Assembly (NCBI GenBank): GCA_000818945.1
Contig: KN805381.1
Location: 291,035-355,034 of the forward strand
Length of the DNA stretch: 64,000 bases
Reading direction: 5' to 3'
Origin: Schizochytrium sp. CCTCC M209059
Lineage: Eukaryota > Sar > Bigyra > Thraustochytrida > Thraustochytriidae
Shown: piece after piece, positions 38,537 to 49,435 of the stretch
Numbering within the stretch: the stretch's first letter is position 1
How the letters are laid out: every line of letters begins with the position of its first letter
Position numbers and translations under genes: made by a program
Notes under the pieces: model-generated
The model's database searches: none
Seen by the model: the letters and a program-made list of their open reading frames with translations, nothing else
What the model was told of the DNA's origin: nothing

Positions 38537-40966
38537 TTATGCAGCGCCTCCAGCAAAAAAGTCGACGAGGTCCTGGAGCGAGTATTTCTCGAGGATACGT
38601 GACAAGGCGGCATGCACGTGCGGGCTGCGCACATCGCGACCGGCGAACTTTTGCACGTCTACATACAGGTCTGAGACCACGCCGTGCAGCGCTTGAAGCG
38701 TGAGCTTGGCTTGTGTGAGTTGCGCAGCGTCCGAAGCGCCGGGCGCGGCCAAGAGACTTCGATGCTCGGGGGCCAAAAAAGCGCCATTTGCGGACCCGTC
38801 AGCATCGCTGCAAATCTCGCGTAGCGCATCCACAAGAAGGTCGCGGCTGGCGAGAGCAGTGAATTGGACAAGCTTGGCGTCAAGTCGATGTTGCAAAAAG
38901 TATGGAACCGTGTCTGGTCTAATGTTGAAGCGCATGGCGACGTTGGCTTTGCGACGGTTGGCCTCTGCGGTGATAACTTCTCGCGCAATTGCGATTGCAG
39001 ACACGGAGTCGGACTCGATTTTCACGAGGCCACTACGGTATTGTACGATGAGCACGCTGTCCACGAGTGTGCTACGATAGTACAGAGACGCAGTGGGAGG
39101 CTCGCCTTGAGGCATGCCGCGGTCAGACGCGCTACCTCCATCTGGGCTCGACTCCTTCTCCTCGTTGCTGTTGTTGTTGTTATTGTTTTGGCTGCTGTTG
39201 CTGCAGATACTGTCCGGACGACTCGAAGACATGGTCGCGGCTTCTGACGTCTCACTCAGCACTGGTACGGTGGCGGGTACATCCGGTAGACAAGACTGGA
39301 TCCAGTCGTGTGCTTGATGCAGGGAAAAAGAACCCGAGAAGCTAACGCTGCTGAGAGGCACGCGGTCCAGATTTGCGATGGCATCGCAGCGCTGATGCAG
39401 AGAGAGAGGTTTGACGTCGACTGTGAGCTGGCGCCCTAGAGGCGGGGAGGTGGCTGCAACAACGGTGACCCGGAGTTGGCCATGCTGACCCTCGAGGGCC
39501 CCGATGCGAATCTCAACACGCTTGCAAGGTTCCTGAGGGCGAAATACGGCGTGCAGGCCTTGAGCAGACTCTGTTTTCGTAATGACCATGCTCTGCGCGC
39601 CACGTCCAGCATCGCTGGCGGTAGCCTCCTCGGCGTCGAGAAGACGAATGGGAAGGTCCGAGTGCAAAACGACGAGCGACATGGGCACGGCCATTTGCAA
39701 AGCAAGTACGTGATACCCTTTGCGGGGCAGCAAGTCGAAACGCTGGCTCACCTGGAGCTGCTCAAAGTTGATGCCGCCACGCTGCTCGGTGCGCTGGTCA
39801 TTCTTCCCGCTGACCTTGAGCAATTTGGCGCGTGTGGCGTCAATTTGCTTTTGAACCACCTTGAGGTCGTTACGAAGCTGCGCAGTTCTACCTTCAACAT
39901 CAATGTCAGCCTTTGATCTTCCTTGCTTGTCGCCAATTTCGGCGGCGTCGAGAGCCTCGGAGCTGAAGCTAATGATGTTACCCGAGTATGTGCAGAGAAC
40001 AACCTCATCAAAGCCTGGCGTGCTGACAACCCCGGCTTGCACAGAGCGGACGCTTTCGTCGACGAAGCGCTCAAATTGCAGCGAAGCAAGACCGGGCGCG
40101 CTGCGGGCGTGCTTGGACTCGCTGTTTGAAGACATCAGGCCACTGCCTTCCTCTTGAAGCCTATAGACCTGAAGGCGGCCGTCATCGCGGCCAACGATGA
40201 TGTCGGGCACATCGTCCTTGCTGAGATCGTGGGTGGCAATGCAGTTGATGCCGCCGTCGCCCTGGGATTCCCAAATACGTCGGAGTTCGGGATTTTGAGC
40301 CTTGGTGTCGGCCTGCAAGAGGCCAAGGCTTCCGGTGGAGGTGCCGTAAACAAAGAGGTTGTCGGATCCATTGCGAGCGTGCAGTTCTTTGAGACTGGTG
40401 GGCGCCCCTGTCGTGGCGAGCGTGGCGCCGATGTTGCCGCGACGGACGGCTCGAATCTGGTGGCCTTGTCCGCCGACAAGAGCAGTATGTTCGCCGTTGT
40501 CGTTGGGTGCAGCGACGGCGAGGCTCGTGACGGCATCTCCAAAGCTCATGTAGTCGAGCTCGCGTTCGCGCTGAAAGGCGGTATAGGTGTGGTCGCCGCT
40601 GGCCCAAAAGGTGTCATCATCGCCGGCGACGAGGCACTGCATTGCCTCAGAGAGTTTGGTCTCGAACCTTTGGGCGACTTTGCCCTTGCGGTTGAGCCCA
40701 TGGACGTTTCGACCTTCGGCGGCGAAGACGGTGTCGCCTTTGGGAGCGAGCGCGAGTGCCGCGATGGCATTGCCGCCGTCCGCCACTCTCGTTTTGTAAA
40801 CGGCCGTTGTTTCTCCGCGTTTGGATTGCAGGCAGGTCACGAAGCCCGCGTTGTCGCCGACGACGACCTTTTGCCTCCGGCTTTTGCTCCCGAACGGCAG
40901 GACTTTAAGCGTGTCCACGCCCGAGACGGGTCCCACGGTGGCGAGGTCGCTCCTGCTGAGCTCCAT
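38537..40966 (-). CDS. BBS7: Bardet-Biedl syndrome 7 protein (BBSome subunit)
   Basis: The protein is 809 residues from ATG 40966. Domains: an N-terminal beta-propeller (about 1-330: KVVVGDNAGFVTCLQ, NVHGLNRKGK, DIIVGRDDGRLQVY, DEVVLCTYSGNIISF), a coiled coil (about 345-385), a GAE-like and platform region containing VKPLSLHQR, and a C-terminal helical bundle ending YSLQDLVDFFAGGAA. This order and these motifs match animal BBS7. With BBS1, 2, 4, 5, 8, 9 and 18 it forms the BBSome, which carries membrane proteins in and out of cilia with intraflagellar transport. A Ser/Asn-rich insert (about 600-625) is lineage-specific. The gene's presence implies a ciliated life stage. Confidence 0.95.
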   Translation of the reverse strand: MELSRSDLATVGPVSGVDTLKVLPFGSKSRRQKVVVGDNAGFVTCLQSKRGETTAVYKTRVADGGNAIAALALAPKGDTVFAAEGRNVHGLNRKGKVAQRFETKLSEAMQCLVAGDDDTFWASGDHTYTAFQRERELDYMSFGDAVTSLAVAAPNDNGEHTALVGGQGHQIRAVRRGNIGATLATTGAPTSLKELHARNGSDNLFVYGTSTGSLGLLQADTKAQNPELRRIWESQGDGGINCIATHDLSKDDVPDIIVGRDDGRLQVYRLQEEGSGLMSSNSESKHARSAPGLASLQFERFVDESVRSVQAGVVSTPGFDEVVLCTYSGNIISFSSEALDAAEIGDKQGRSKADIDVEGRTAQLRNDLKVVQKQIDATRAKLLKVSGKNDQRTEQRGGINFEQLQVSQRFDLLPRKGYHVLALQMAVPMSLVVLHSDLPIRLLDAEEATASDAGRGAQSMVITKTESAQGLHAVFRPQEPCKRVEIRIGALEGQHGQLRVTVVAATSPPLGRQLTVDVKPLSLHQRCDAIANLDRVPLSSVSFSGSFSLHQAHDWIQSCLPDVPATVPVLSETSEAATMSSSRPDSICSNSSQNNNNNNSNEEKESSPDGGSASDRGMPQGEPPTASLYYRSTLVDSVLIVQYRSGLVKIESDSVSAIAIAREVITAEANRRKANVAMRFNIRPDTVPYFLQHRLDAKLVQFTALASRDLLVDALREICSDADGSANGAFLAPEHRSLLAAPGASDAAQLTQAKLTLQALHGVVSDLYVDVQKFAGRDVRSPHVHAALSRILEKYSLQDLVDFFAGGAA

Positions 40967-43793
40967 GATGCTCTCGACTTATTTCGTGCGCGGCGCGTGC
41001 GCAGACAGGGCGCGCAGACACGCAGGCACGGCACGACGGACACGCACAAGGGCAGGCAGAACTGGGCTCTGCCTTGACGATTTGATTTATACGAACACGC
41101 AAGGTGGCCGTTGACTTACTAGGTTAAATTCTTGCATTCTTTTTTGCGTTGCGGAGAATAGTTTTCACACCGTACAGTTTCATATCTAGTGCACACTAGT
41201 CGCATCATGGTCAGGTCCTCGATGCAGGTTCCGAAAAGAGCCTGGCTGGGTCCGCGACGAAGCATTGCAAAGCCTCGCTCCGCTGCAGCTTTTTCCTTCT
41301 CCCACGTCGTGGCGACGGCCGCGCAGAGAACCCGAAGCGCTTCTGGCGGCCTCTCTTTTCCTCTTCTCTCCTCTCCTCTTCTCCTCCCCGAGTCCTTTCG
41401 CGCAGCCCCGCGCCGCCACTTGCCCTGCACTAGTTATGACGACGGATGGGCACCATGGCTCGCCGTAACAAATCTTGCTTTATTAGTTTCCCAGATCTTG
41501 TTACCGGGTCTTGTTTCGTAAAGCGACTCTCGTTTTAGGGTAAATCTACACACAAGACCCCGCGCAATGAAACTAAGGCGAGGCGAGGAAGAAGAAGAAG
41601 AAGAAGGAAAACGAAAGACCCGGCGGTGGCTCACTGCTCTGCTTCTGCGAGCAGGCTGCAGGCTGCAAGCGGCCGCGCGCCCCGAGCCTCGCCGCCGAGA
41701 GCGCGCGCGAGCGTGGCTGGGAGGAGCTGGGCGTCGCTGTCCTTGGGCTTCGCGCGCTTGATTCTATCTTTCTTTCTTTCTCCCCGAATACGTTGGTGTT
41801 GGACCGGACCATTGACGTAGGCCTCTCTAGGCCGGTCCTACGCTAAACCCGCGCCGCTGCGGTACGGGATAACAGCCAGCCAGCCCAGGCACGCGACAGG
41901 GACCGACCGGTGAGCCGGCCAGGCTCGCCCGCATCGCACCGCATGCACGCGCCAACGGCCGCTCCCGCCACCGCTGCGGACGCGCCGCCCGGGGAGAGAG
42001 GCGGCCTCGCGCTCGCGCCTCGCGGCCGACTCGATCTTTCTCGTCGCGCGCTTCCGCCCGTGCAGTGCGAGGCGCCACGAACTTACGAATCCCCTGTCAG
42101 CCGGAGTCTCTCCCGCATGACGGTGAGTCTCACATCCATCCCCCTCGAACATGTGGCCGGCCCGGCCCGACTCGAAGTCGATCCGCTTCGACCCGCCGCG
42201 GCTCGGCGCCTGCGTTGAACCGCAGCTCTTGTTCTCGCGCGCCCAGCGAGCCGGCCCGGCGCCGCTGACCAGGTGGCCGCAGCAGCAGCGGCGCACGCTG
42301 CGCAGCCTGCCTGCCACGAGTTCGCATCCAGTCTCCGCGGCCAGCCATCCATCCATCCATCCATGCATCCATCCGCCCGTTTCTCTATCCTCCCTCCTGG
42401 ACATAAATAAACGTGAGACTGTCCAAGGCGAGCAAGCTCAGCCACCAAGATGGATGTATACGTACGTACGTATATCTATCTCCTCGCTCTCGCCCCTCGC
42501 GCTGCGGTTTGACGCGACGCGACGCGATGCGATGCGATGCGATGCAGTGCAGCTTTCTTTCTCCCTTGTCCCGCTGCTTTCAGCACGCGCACGCAGACTT
42601 CCTTTAAGGCGGCCGCGTGATTGGAGCGATGGAGCATGCAAGTCAACTGCCGGTGGATCGGTCGATCGATCGCCCGGACTGGACTGGACTGGGTCCCTCC
42701 CTGCCTCCGAGTCCTACCTCGCTGCCTGGCTGCTTCTGCGCCAAGGCTTGCTGAGTTTTGCTCTGCTTAGCTTGTCTGTGCTTTGCTTGTCTTGGCTTGG
42801 CCTGGCTTGGCTTTTTGTCCTGGACTCTGCGCAAGTTGACTCGGCGTGGGGCTAACTACCGCGCTAAGGACCTAACTCCCAGCGCCTCCCTCTGTCTCTG
42901 TGTCTGTGCGTCTGTATCTGTCTGTGGGTCTGTCTCTGTGTCGATATCCTCGCTCGCGCCCGCGCCTCGCGGAAGAACTCGCCGTCACGCCGCCGCCAGG
43001 CGCAGCCTGCGGAGCGGAGCAGACCCTAGGCAGAGAGAGGCTCAAGTTGCGGCGCGCGATGGCAGCGGCGGCGACAGGGATACGAAGGGCGCAGACGGCG
43101 GCCGCCGGCGCGGAGCTCCTGCAAAGTTTGACCCAAGTCAACCCGCTCCAAGAGCGCACGGCGCGGCGTACGGCCAACTATGCCGCCGCTCTAGTTACAC
43201 TCCCACACCTAATCCACAGCTCACCCCGCAGATACCTCTGGGCGGGCCCGTGACAGGCGGGAAGTGGGGGAGGGGGGCATCGCGATTGCCTCTTTCCAAC
43301 AATCTTGATTTCTTTCTTGATATCTTTCTTCCTTTTCTGTCCATCCAAACCATCGAAAGAGGGAGACAGCCCGGCGTGGGGACTTTCAAGAGGAAAGGGG
43401 GCGTTGCGTGAATGGGCCGCTGCGAGTGGCGAAAGTGGACGATGCTGCAGCTAGCTATACCGTGACTAGCTGGACGCAGGTCCAGCTTGCCTCCGCTTCC
43501 ACCTCCTGCGTGCGTTTGCTTCGGCTCGCCTGGGTAAAAAGCGAGAGAGAAAGAAGCCCAACTGCTGCCAACTATAAACTAGGAGGCAATGAAAGAAGAA
43601 AAAAAGAAAATAGGAAAGAAAAAGAAAGAACGGCCGCTGCGGCTCAGGTCTCGGAGCTCGCGCACGCACAGTCAAACGCGCAACCTCGTGTACAAAGCCC
43701 CCTCCTTGTGCGCCCGGGACAGTCTGCATCCCGTGCCTCGCGTCGCTCGATCGGTTGGCCATTCACGCACGCACGCAAAGGACGAAAGGGACG
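40967..43793. other. 2.8-kb divergent intergenic region without a recognised gene
   Basis: Both strands were examined; open frames here are short or follow low-complexity DNA. Structures seen: a CATC tetramer array (42343-42376), CGACG/CGATG pentamers (42512-42551), TACG units (42458-42470), CTTGG-type repeats (42775-42815) and TCTG-rich sequence (42893-42942). It could hold a non-coding RNA or multi-exon gene that I cannot see. Confidence 0.45.
42343..42376 (+). repeat. (CATC)n array
   Basis: About eight tetramer units with one GCAT interruption. Confidence 0.85.
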
Positions 43794-44540
43794 ATGGACC
43801 TCGGAAGCGCGGAGGACGAGGCGAGGAAAGGCCTGCTCGAAACTACGGGTGCCGCTGCGGCCGGCAGCGCCTCCGCGACGGCGGAGGAGCACAGGATCAA
43901 CAATGCCGGCGTGACCAAGTTCCCCTTCTTGCTGGGCAACTTGCGGCAGACAGTGGCTGGTCTCCTGGCCTCGAGCATTGTCGGCGTCATCGTTGGCCTT
44001 GTCCTCGTCTTTGTTGAGGATGCCATCTTTGTCGCCACAGGCGCCCTTCGGCCAGAGGACGGAACCACCATGATGCGGCGCGTCTTCTCGTCCATGCCGC
44101 TCCTGTGCACCTTTATCTTCGCCTTTGACTGCCTCATGGGTATCCTGGTCCTCAAGTTTCCGCCAGTTCTCGAGCTCGACCTCACCTCTGCGGAGCAGCC
44201 GTCACTGCGCATCCGAATGGGCGGTGTCCTCTCCATCTTTCACGTCAGAAACTTTGGGCCGGAGACAACTGCGGTGCGAGTCTTGCGTCTCAGCAAACTG
44301 CAGTCCTTTTTCGTCGGCAACTTTTCCATGTCGTCCTCTGTCGAGGGCGGCGATGCGGCCCTTTATTGCGTCGAGCTCCAGCAAAAGGGCTGGAGCTGCA
44401 GCAGCCTCTGCGATTCACACACCCGATTTGTGCTTCGCGACACGAACGCCTTCCTCGAGGCTTGCCGCAAGCTCAACATGCCCGTCGCAGGCGCTGAGGA
44501 GCATGTTTTTGCCGATAACAGCAACCTTGGCAGTGTCTAA
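43794..44540 (+). CDS. Small two-TM membrane protein, function unknown
   Basis: The protein is 248 residues from ATG 43794 (MDLGSAED), directly after ACGCACGCA repeats. Two hydrophobic segments lie at about residues 56-80 and 104-122 (IVGVIVGLVLVFVEDAIFV; LLCTFIFAFDCLMGILVL). The ~115-residue C-terminal part is soluble and begins with strand-rich sequence (LELDLTSAEQPSLRIRMGG VLSIF). It contains seven Cys. No catalytic motif or family is recognised. With two TM helices both ends would face the same side. It does not look like a shadow frame: codon composition and hydrophobic segmentation are coherent. Confidence 0.65.
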   Translation: MDLGSAEDEARKGLLETTGAAAAGSASATAEEHRINNAGVTKFPFLLGNLRQTVAGLLASSIVGVIVGLVLVFVEDAIFVATGALRPEDGTTMMRRVFSSMPLLCTFIFAFDCLMGILVLKFPPVLELDLTSAEQPSLRIRMGGVLSIFHVRNFGPETTAVRVLRLSKLQSFFVGNFSMSSSVEGGDAALYCVELQQKGWSCSSLCDSHTRFVLRDTNAFLEACRKLNMPVAGAEEHVFADNSNLGSV

Positions 44541-45162
44541 AGCAAAGCCTACGGATCGTACGATAGGGGAATTGCTAGGTGGGTGAGTTGATCATTGGGC
44601 CCGTCGAAGCCCGTCTGTCTGCCTGTCTACCAGCTATGATCTTCCAGACGTGGTCCATCTAGTACATATATTCATCCATCCCACAAACCAACCAACCAAG
44701 CCGCCCGGCCAAACACAAAAACGCGACACACTGATAGAAAAAGACTCTGTTTCATTATCTCACACATACACTCCACCCACCCCGTACGACCTTCTTCTAA
44801 ACGTTTGTTCGTCTCTATTGCAAGTTCGTGCTCTCAGCGCGGACAACACCTCTTATCTATTCCTCCCGTATTGTACATTGCACTTCGGATAATACGAAAA
44901 AACAAATTCACGTAGAGAAAGACAGCTTTCGGTCGATCATCCTGGTTTTGGAAAGCGTCCCATTCTTCAATTTTCAAAAGCTTTCGAGAAATGTACTGGA
45001 GGCTATTACTCACCGTCTTTCATGCTTGCCAGTCTTTCACAAGCTCAGGCTGCGACCATGATCGCTCAACATTTGTGTGCTCTGGCGCGCGTTGCCAGAA
45101 ACGCACCATATTGCTCAACTATACCTTGCTCGCCTTCTTGCATTTCGAACACAGTTGATCAA

Positions 45163-45196
<34 letters not shown>

Positions 45197-45240
45197 AGCA
45201 AATTGTGGACGAATCGAGAGGACAAAAACATTAAAAGAAA
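44541..45240. other. Intergenic region upstream of the CS-domain gene
   Basis: No gene is recognised. A CAG array (about nine units, 45168-45196) lies in the presumed 5'UTR about 45 bp before the next start codon. Confidence 0.5.
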
Positions 45241-46077
45241 ATGGTTGACTACTCAAAGTGGGACAAGCTCGAGCTCGACAGCGATGACAGCGGCGGCGAC
45301 AGCGACGGCGGCGGCGGCGGCGGCGGCAACACATCATCGTATTCCGCAAATGGCGCCGCCCCGCGCGTCACAAGGCTTCAAGGCCCGTCGTCAGTCACCT
45401 TTGGAAACGCAGGCCACGAACCCGTTCTGAGCATCCACGGCGCCACCACCACCACCTCCAAAACCACGGCTGCTACTGTAGCTGCTGCGCCTGGCCGTGC
45501 TGCTGATTCAACGACGCGAGCAGCGCAAGCTCTTACGAAAAACGGCGCTCGCGAAGTCACCTTTGCCTGGGCCCAGGACGAGCGCCACGTTCATATTCAC
45601 CTCTTTCTGCCCGCCGGGGCGCGCGCCAAAGACGTCGACGTCTCGCTCTCGCCAAACGGCGAGCTATGCGTTCGCTATTGCAGCAAAAGTCTCTGCTGTC
45701 GGAAGCTCGCAGGTGATGTCTGGGGCGCTGCCCCACGTCAACCCGCGCTTCTCTCTGGCAGCATGAAGAACGCTGAAGATGAGGACCAAGACCTCGACAT
45801 GGACTGGGAGCTTCAAGACCTCCCGCTGTCAATGCTTCCAGAAAATGGTGAATTCGCACGATGCGTGAGCATCAGTCTGACAAAATTCACGGGATCAAAC
45901 CTTTTGCGAACCATCTGGTGGTCTCGCGCCTTCGAGGGCGGCGACGAAAAGGATGTCGACCTCAACGAAATCGCGCAAAACACGGGCAGCGGCGCCGGAC
46001 AGGCATTTGCAAAGGCATGGCGCGAGGCCCAAGACGCTTTTCGCGCAAAAGTGAAGGCCGCACGAGACAACGAGTGA
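45241..46077 (+). CDS. CS-domain (p23/HSP20-like) protein
   Basis: The protein is 278 residues from ATG 45241. The N-terminus MVDYSKWDKLELDSDDS is typical of CS-domain co-chaperone-like proteins and is followed by a Gly-rich spacer. The CS-type beta-sandwich starts near residue 100 (REVTFAWAQDERHVHIHLFLPAGARAKDVDVSLSPNGELCVRY) and ends with a W-E-L-x-D-x-P-L-S-M-L strand block containing MDWELQDL. The family includes NudC, p23 and SGT1, which act as Hsp90 co-chaperones or adaptors in the cytosol. The C-terminal ~90 residues (KFTGSNLLRTIWWSRAFEGG...) include a short helix and resemble no named domain. It converges with the CoA-transferase gene, with only 31 bp between the stop codons. Confidence 0.72.
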   Translation: MVDYSKWDKLELDSDDSGGDSDGGGGGGGNTSSYSANGAAPRVTRLQGPSSVTFGNAGHEPVLSIHGATTTTSKTTAATVAAAPGRAADSTTRAAQALTKNGAREVTFAWAQDERHVHIHLFLPAGARAKDVDVSLSPNGELCVRYCSKSLCCRKLAGDVWGAAPRQPALLSGSMKNAEDEDQDLDMDWELQDLPLSMLPENGEFARCVSISLTKFTGSNLLRTIWWSRAFEGGDEKDVDLNEIAQNTGSGAGQAFAKAWREAQDAFRAKVKAARDNE

Positions 46078-46108
46078 CCATCCAGGAGCTCTCTGCTTAT
46101 GTTCTAGT

Positions 46109-46110
46109 TC

Positions 46111-46141
<31 letters not shown>

Positions 46142-47480
46142 TTGGCTAATCTCCTCGCGAATGATCTCGTCATGCTCGCCAAGCCGAGGAACATCACGAA
46201 GCGATGGTGGCGACGGCTGCACTGCCGGGGCCGGAACCTCAATGCTTTTCCCCTGCTCCGTCTTGTACTCGACCGTCCGCAACTGCGGATGCTCCACAAG
46301 ACCCTTGACAGAATTGAGTTCTCCAAACGCAATCCCTGCCGAGAGCAAAAGCGCAGTCAGGTCGTCAGCCTTTTGTTTGCCAAAGGCTTCTTGTACGATG
46401 GCGTCGAGCGCTGGCCGGTTGACCACACGGTCCGTTGCCGTCGAAAACCTCGAGTCCGTCGCCAACGCAGCGTCACCGAGCACCTTGGCGCACAGGTTGA
46501 CCCATTCGCGCTCGTTCTGAATCGAAATGAGGATCTTGCGCTCATCCATCGCCGTGAACGCGCCATAAGGCGCAATGCTGGGATGCTTGAGGCCCACGCG
46601 CTTCACCACATTGTCACTGTACTTTGTTTGTATAAAGGGGACATTCATGATCTCTGCCATGGTGTCGAACATTGAAACTTTGTAGCCCGATCCTTTGCCC
46701 GTGCGTTCCCGCTCGTACAGACCTTGAAGAATTGCTGCATAACCATTCATCCCCGTCGTAATATCACAAATACTAACCCCCACGCGCCCGGGTTCCTCGG
46801 GCGAACCCGTCACTGTGTTCCAAAAAAGAAAGAAAAATCCCAATCGCAATGTGAACCGTCAGTACTTTTGCATTGCAAACTCGACTGTCCCTCTCCCACC
46901 CTCTTTTCGACATTTCTCTCCCCTTTCCTCTTCTCCTTGTCTCCGTTGTCGCTTCAGTCCGTCGGTTGCCGCAGCCTCCGTCCTTGGTTTTCTTTTTTCA
47001 CGTACCATCGCAGAGACCGGCCTCGGCGGCGACAAGAAGATCATACGCCTTGTAGGAGCTGCGCGGACCCTCGTCGCCGTATCCGGAGATATCGAGTGTA
47101 ATGAGCCGAGGGTTGAGTTCGCGCAGATACTCGCTGCCGAAACCTGCGCGCTCTGCAGCTCCGGGCGCCAAGTTTTGCACAAAGACGTCGGCCTTGTTGG
47201 TGATGAGCTTTTGCAGCGCTTCGCGGTCGCCGTCGGCTTTGATATCCGCCGTGAAGGACTCCTTGCCACGGTTCAGCCACGCAAAGTAGCTGCTCGCCCC
47301 CGACGCGTTACGGTCGTACTGCCGCGCAAAGTCTCCCGTGGGCCTTCGTTCGACCTTGATGACCCTCGCGCCCTGGTCCGCCAGCTTGCTCGTGCAGAAC
47401 GGCGCCGCCACCGCTTGCTCGAGCGACACGACCACAAGGCCGCCCAAGAGTCTGCGCGTCGCCGTTGCCCCCGTCGCCAT
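46109..47480 (-). CDS. Family III (CaiB/BaiF) CoA-transferase (two exons)
   Basis: Exon 1 is 47480-47006, the intron 47005-46813 (GTACGT...ACACAG, 193 nt) and exon 2 46812-46109, giving 392 residues. Joining restores EAGLCDGT/VTGSPEEPGRVGVSICDITTG; the first Val spans the splice. The N-terminal Rossmann part (GLVVVSLEQAVAAPFCTSKLADQGARVIKVE) and Asp175 in the VSICDITTG motif, the conserved catalytic Asp, place it in the family. Members move CoA between acyl groups such as succinyl-, mesaconyl-, HMG- or oxalyl-CoA; the partner cannot be read here. The family's acyl-CoA racemase members are an alternative. The last ten residues are Gly encoded by a 30-nt poly-C tract just before TGA, which is unusual and length-sensitive. 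Confidence 0.88.
46112..46141. repeat. Poly-C/poly-G homopolymer, 30 nt
   Basis: An uninterrupted run of 30 C on the + strand. On the - strand it encodes ten Gly and is followed at once by TGA, the stop of the CoA-transferase. Confidence 0.95.
46813..47005 (-). other. Intron of the CoA-transferase gene
   Basis: 193-nt GT-AG phase-1 intron with donor GTACGT, a long pyrimidine-rich tract and acceptor ACACAG. Confidence 0.9.
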
Positions 47481-48175
47481 CTCCGCTTCCTCGCAAGTCT
47501 TCTATCCTTTGGAGTTTGCGCACAAGATCTTGTCGTGCGTCTGGGATTGGGTTGACCTAGGTTCAATCAAATCCTATTTGGCTTGAAGACACAGGTAGTA
47601 ATATAATATCATACCTTGAAGACAAAGCTTGAAGAAGAAAAAGGACACTCTGCCAGTCGCTGCCAGCTGCAGACATCAGGCAAGCCGTCAGACGAGCCAT
47701 CTTGGCATGAAGCGATTGAGCCTGCTAGCTGAATCGATCGATCGAACAATCGATTGTTTGACTGATTCATTGATTGACTGTGAATGACAGCTCGGTGCGA
47801 AAACGTAAACTTCAATGTCAACATCAAGAACCACGCGGCTGCGTAGAGTAGAGGAAGACAAACTCGTGTTTGGTCTCCTGCACATCGGAGACCAAGCAAG
47901 CTCGCCTCTTGCGCACGTGGCGAGCAGCGAGATCCGGGGTCCTGCGGCGAGCGCGCAGAGAACCTCTTTTTCTTTCGTCGTGGTTCTCTCTCCGGCGCCC
48001 GGTGTACGCCGCCGACCCAGAGATAGCGTCGGCGGACGAGATTGGAGCTGTCGACGAGAGAGAGAGCGCCCGGCGCACGAACGTCCGCGCACGAGCAGCG
48101 CTCGCTCAGCGGCTCGCTCACCCGGCCGGCCGACCGCCGGTGCTTGTCTTGGGATAGACTTACTTGCTTGTCAGT
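47481..48175. other. Divergent intergenic region
   Basis: Shared promoter region of the CoA-transferase (-) and DUF707 (+) genes. It contains ATCGATCGA/TGATTGATTG tetramer-like sequence near 47732-47780. No gene is seen. Confidence 0.5.
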
Positions 48176-49435
48176 ATGAGTATGCGGAGGAATGGCAGTA
48201 TGCTGCCGCTCTCGCGCAGCCCCAAGACCAAGGCCATGCGAAAACGCCTCGTGCTGGCTGGCAAACTCAGGTCAACCTTTGTTTTGTCCATCATGGTCCT
48301 GTGCATATACCTGCTGTTGATTGAATACAGGTTCTGGACAAGTATTCCGCGCTCAGAAATCTCTGCGCAAAGAGCACTCGCTATGCTCCACGATCAAGAC
48401 GTGCGTCCGCTCTACCGCGACGCCGATGTTACGCCATCTCTTGCTCTGCAATACATTTCCACGACACATCGACCCACGCGGTCGCATGGCGTCAAGTGGA
48501 AAACAAACCAACGCGAAGAATGGTGCGAGCCTCGAGACGTCATTTACAATTGGAACCCTCTCTGGGTCGACGAGGGGACCATTCCACCTGCGCCCTTTGA
48601 CGCTAGCGACCCGCCCACGTGGTGGACGCAGCAGGAACTCGCCGCGGTTCACGGTCGCTACCTAATTCTCATTGCAGCAGGCGATAATTCCTCGCACGCG
48701 CTGCCCGAAGACCCATGGGCCCAGGCAGACGGTGTCGACCTCGCTGTAATTTACTTTGGCTCCGACAAGGCCATCGCAGCTCGCTACAAAGAGTCTGCAA
48801 CGTACTTTTTACAGTCGACCGGCATCAAGTGGCAAGTCTACCGGAAATTTTTGCCGTCAATTGACTGGTCTCAGTACGAGTACATTTGGATGCCAGATGA
48901 CGACGTGAGGATGTCTTCAGAGAGCGTTGTGCGCATGTTTCGGATTGCAGCCGCGCACGACATTCGCCTTGGTCAGCCTGCACTGCATCCAGAGAACATT
49001 CACTATGCGCACTTGCGCGCCAAACCTGGCAAGGCGCTTCATTATGTAAACTTTGTCGAGATCATGGCGCCCTTTCTCCGCGTCGATGCTTTTGCCTACA
49101 TTCTGCCCACCATCATGAGCAAACACACCAATGTTGGTTGGGGCCTCGACTGGCTCTGGGTGCATCTACTTCGCTGGCCACCCATGGCCGCAATCGACGC
49201 AACACCGGCGCGCCACGTGGGTAGTCAGAACACTATGCGCAAGGGAGGCATTTACGAAACTTTCAAAATCAGTCCTTACAAGGAGTTCGACATGACGCTG
49301 CGCATGTTTGGATGCCAACCCTTTAACAAACGAGACCTCGGCTTTGACGTCGACATCTTGCAGGTTGACGAAGTCGTCGCGGCCTATGAAGAGAAGATGA
49401 AAACATTGCAACGCAATGCAGCACCGCTGCTCTAA
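48176..49435 (+). CDS. DUF707-family type II membrane protein (glycosyltransferase-like)
   Basis: The protein is 419 residues from ATG 48176; the frame is open slightly upstream to 48164 without an earlier ATG. A cytosolic basic N-terminus precedes one signal-anchor (about residues 36-54, FVLSIMVLCIYLLLI), giving a Golgi-type topology. The lumenal domain (about 150-390) matches DUF707: RYLILIAAGDNS, LAVIYFGSDKA, EYIWMPDDDVRM with an acidic DDD like a metal-binding motif, QPAL, NFVEIMAPFLR, and the WGLDW...W motif. DUF707 is fold-related to glycosyltransferases, but its substrate is unknown; the DDD and GLDW motifs are what would be expected of a GT-A catalytic site. Function as a glycosyltransferase is inference. 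Confidence 0.87.
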   Translation: MSMRRNGSMLPLSRSPKTKAMRKRLVLAGKLRSTFVLSIMVLCIYLLLIEYRFWTSIPRSEISAQRALAMLHDQDVRPLYRDADVTPSLALQYISTTHRPTRSHGVKWKTNQREEWCEPRDVIYNWNPLWVDEGTIPPAPFDASDPPTWWTQQELAAVHGRYLILIAAGDNSSHALPEDPWAQADGVDLAVIYFGSDKAIAARYKESATYFLQSTGIKWQVYRKFLPSIDWSQYEYIWMPDDDVRMSSESVVRMFRIAAAHDIRLGQPALHPENIHYAHLRAKPGKALHYVNFVEIMAPFLRVDAFAYILPTIMSKHTNVGWGLDWLWVHLLRWPPMAAIDATPARHVGSQNTMRKGGIYETFKISPYKEFDMTLRMFGCQPFNKRDLGFDVDILQVDEVVAAYEEKMKTLQRNAAPLL

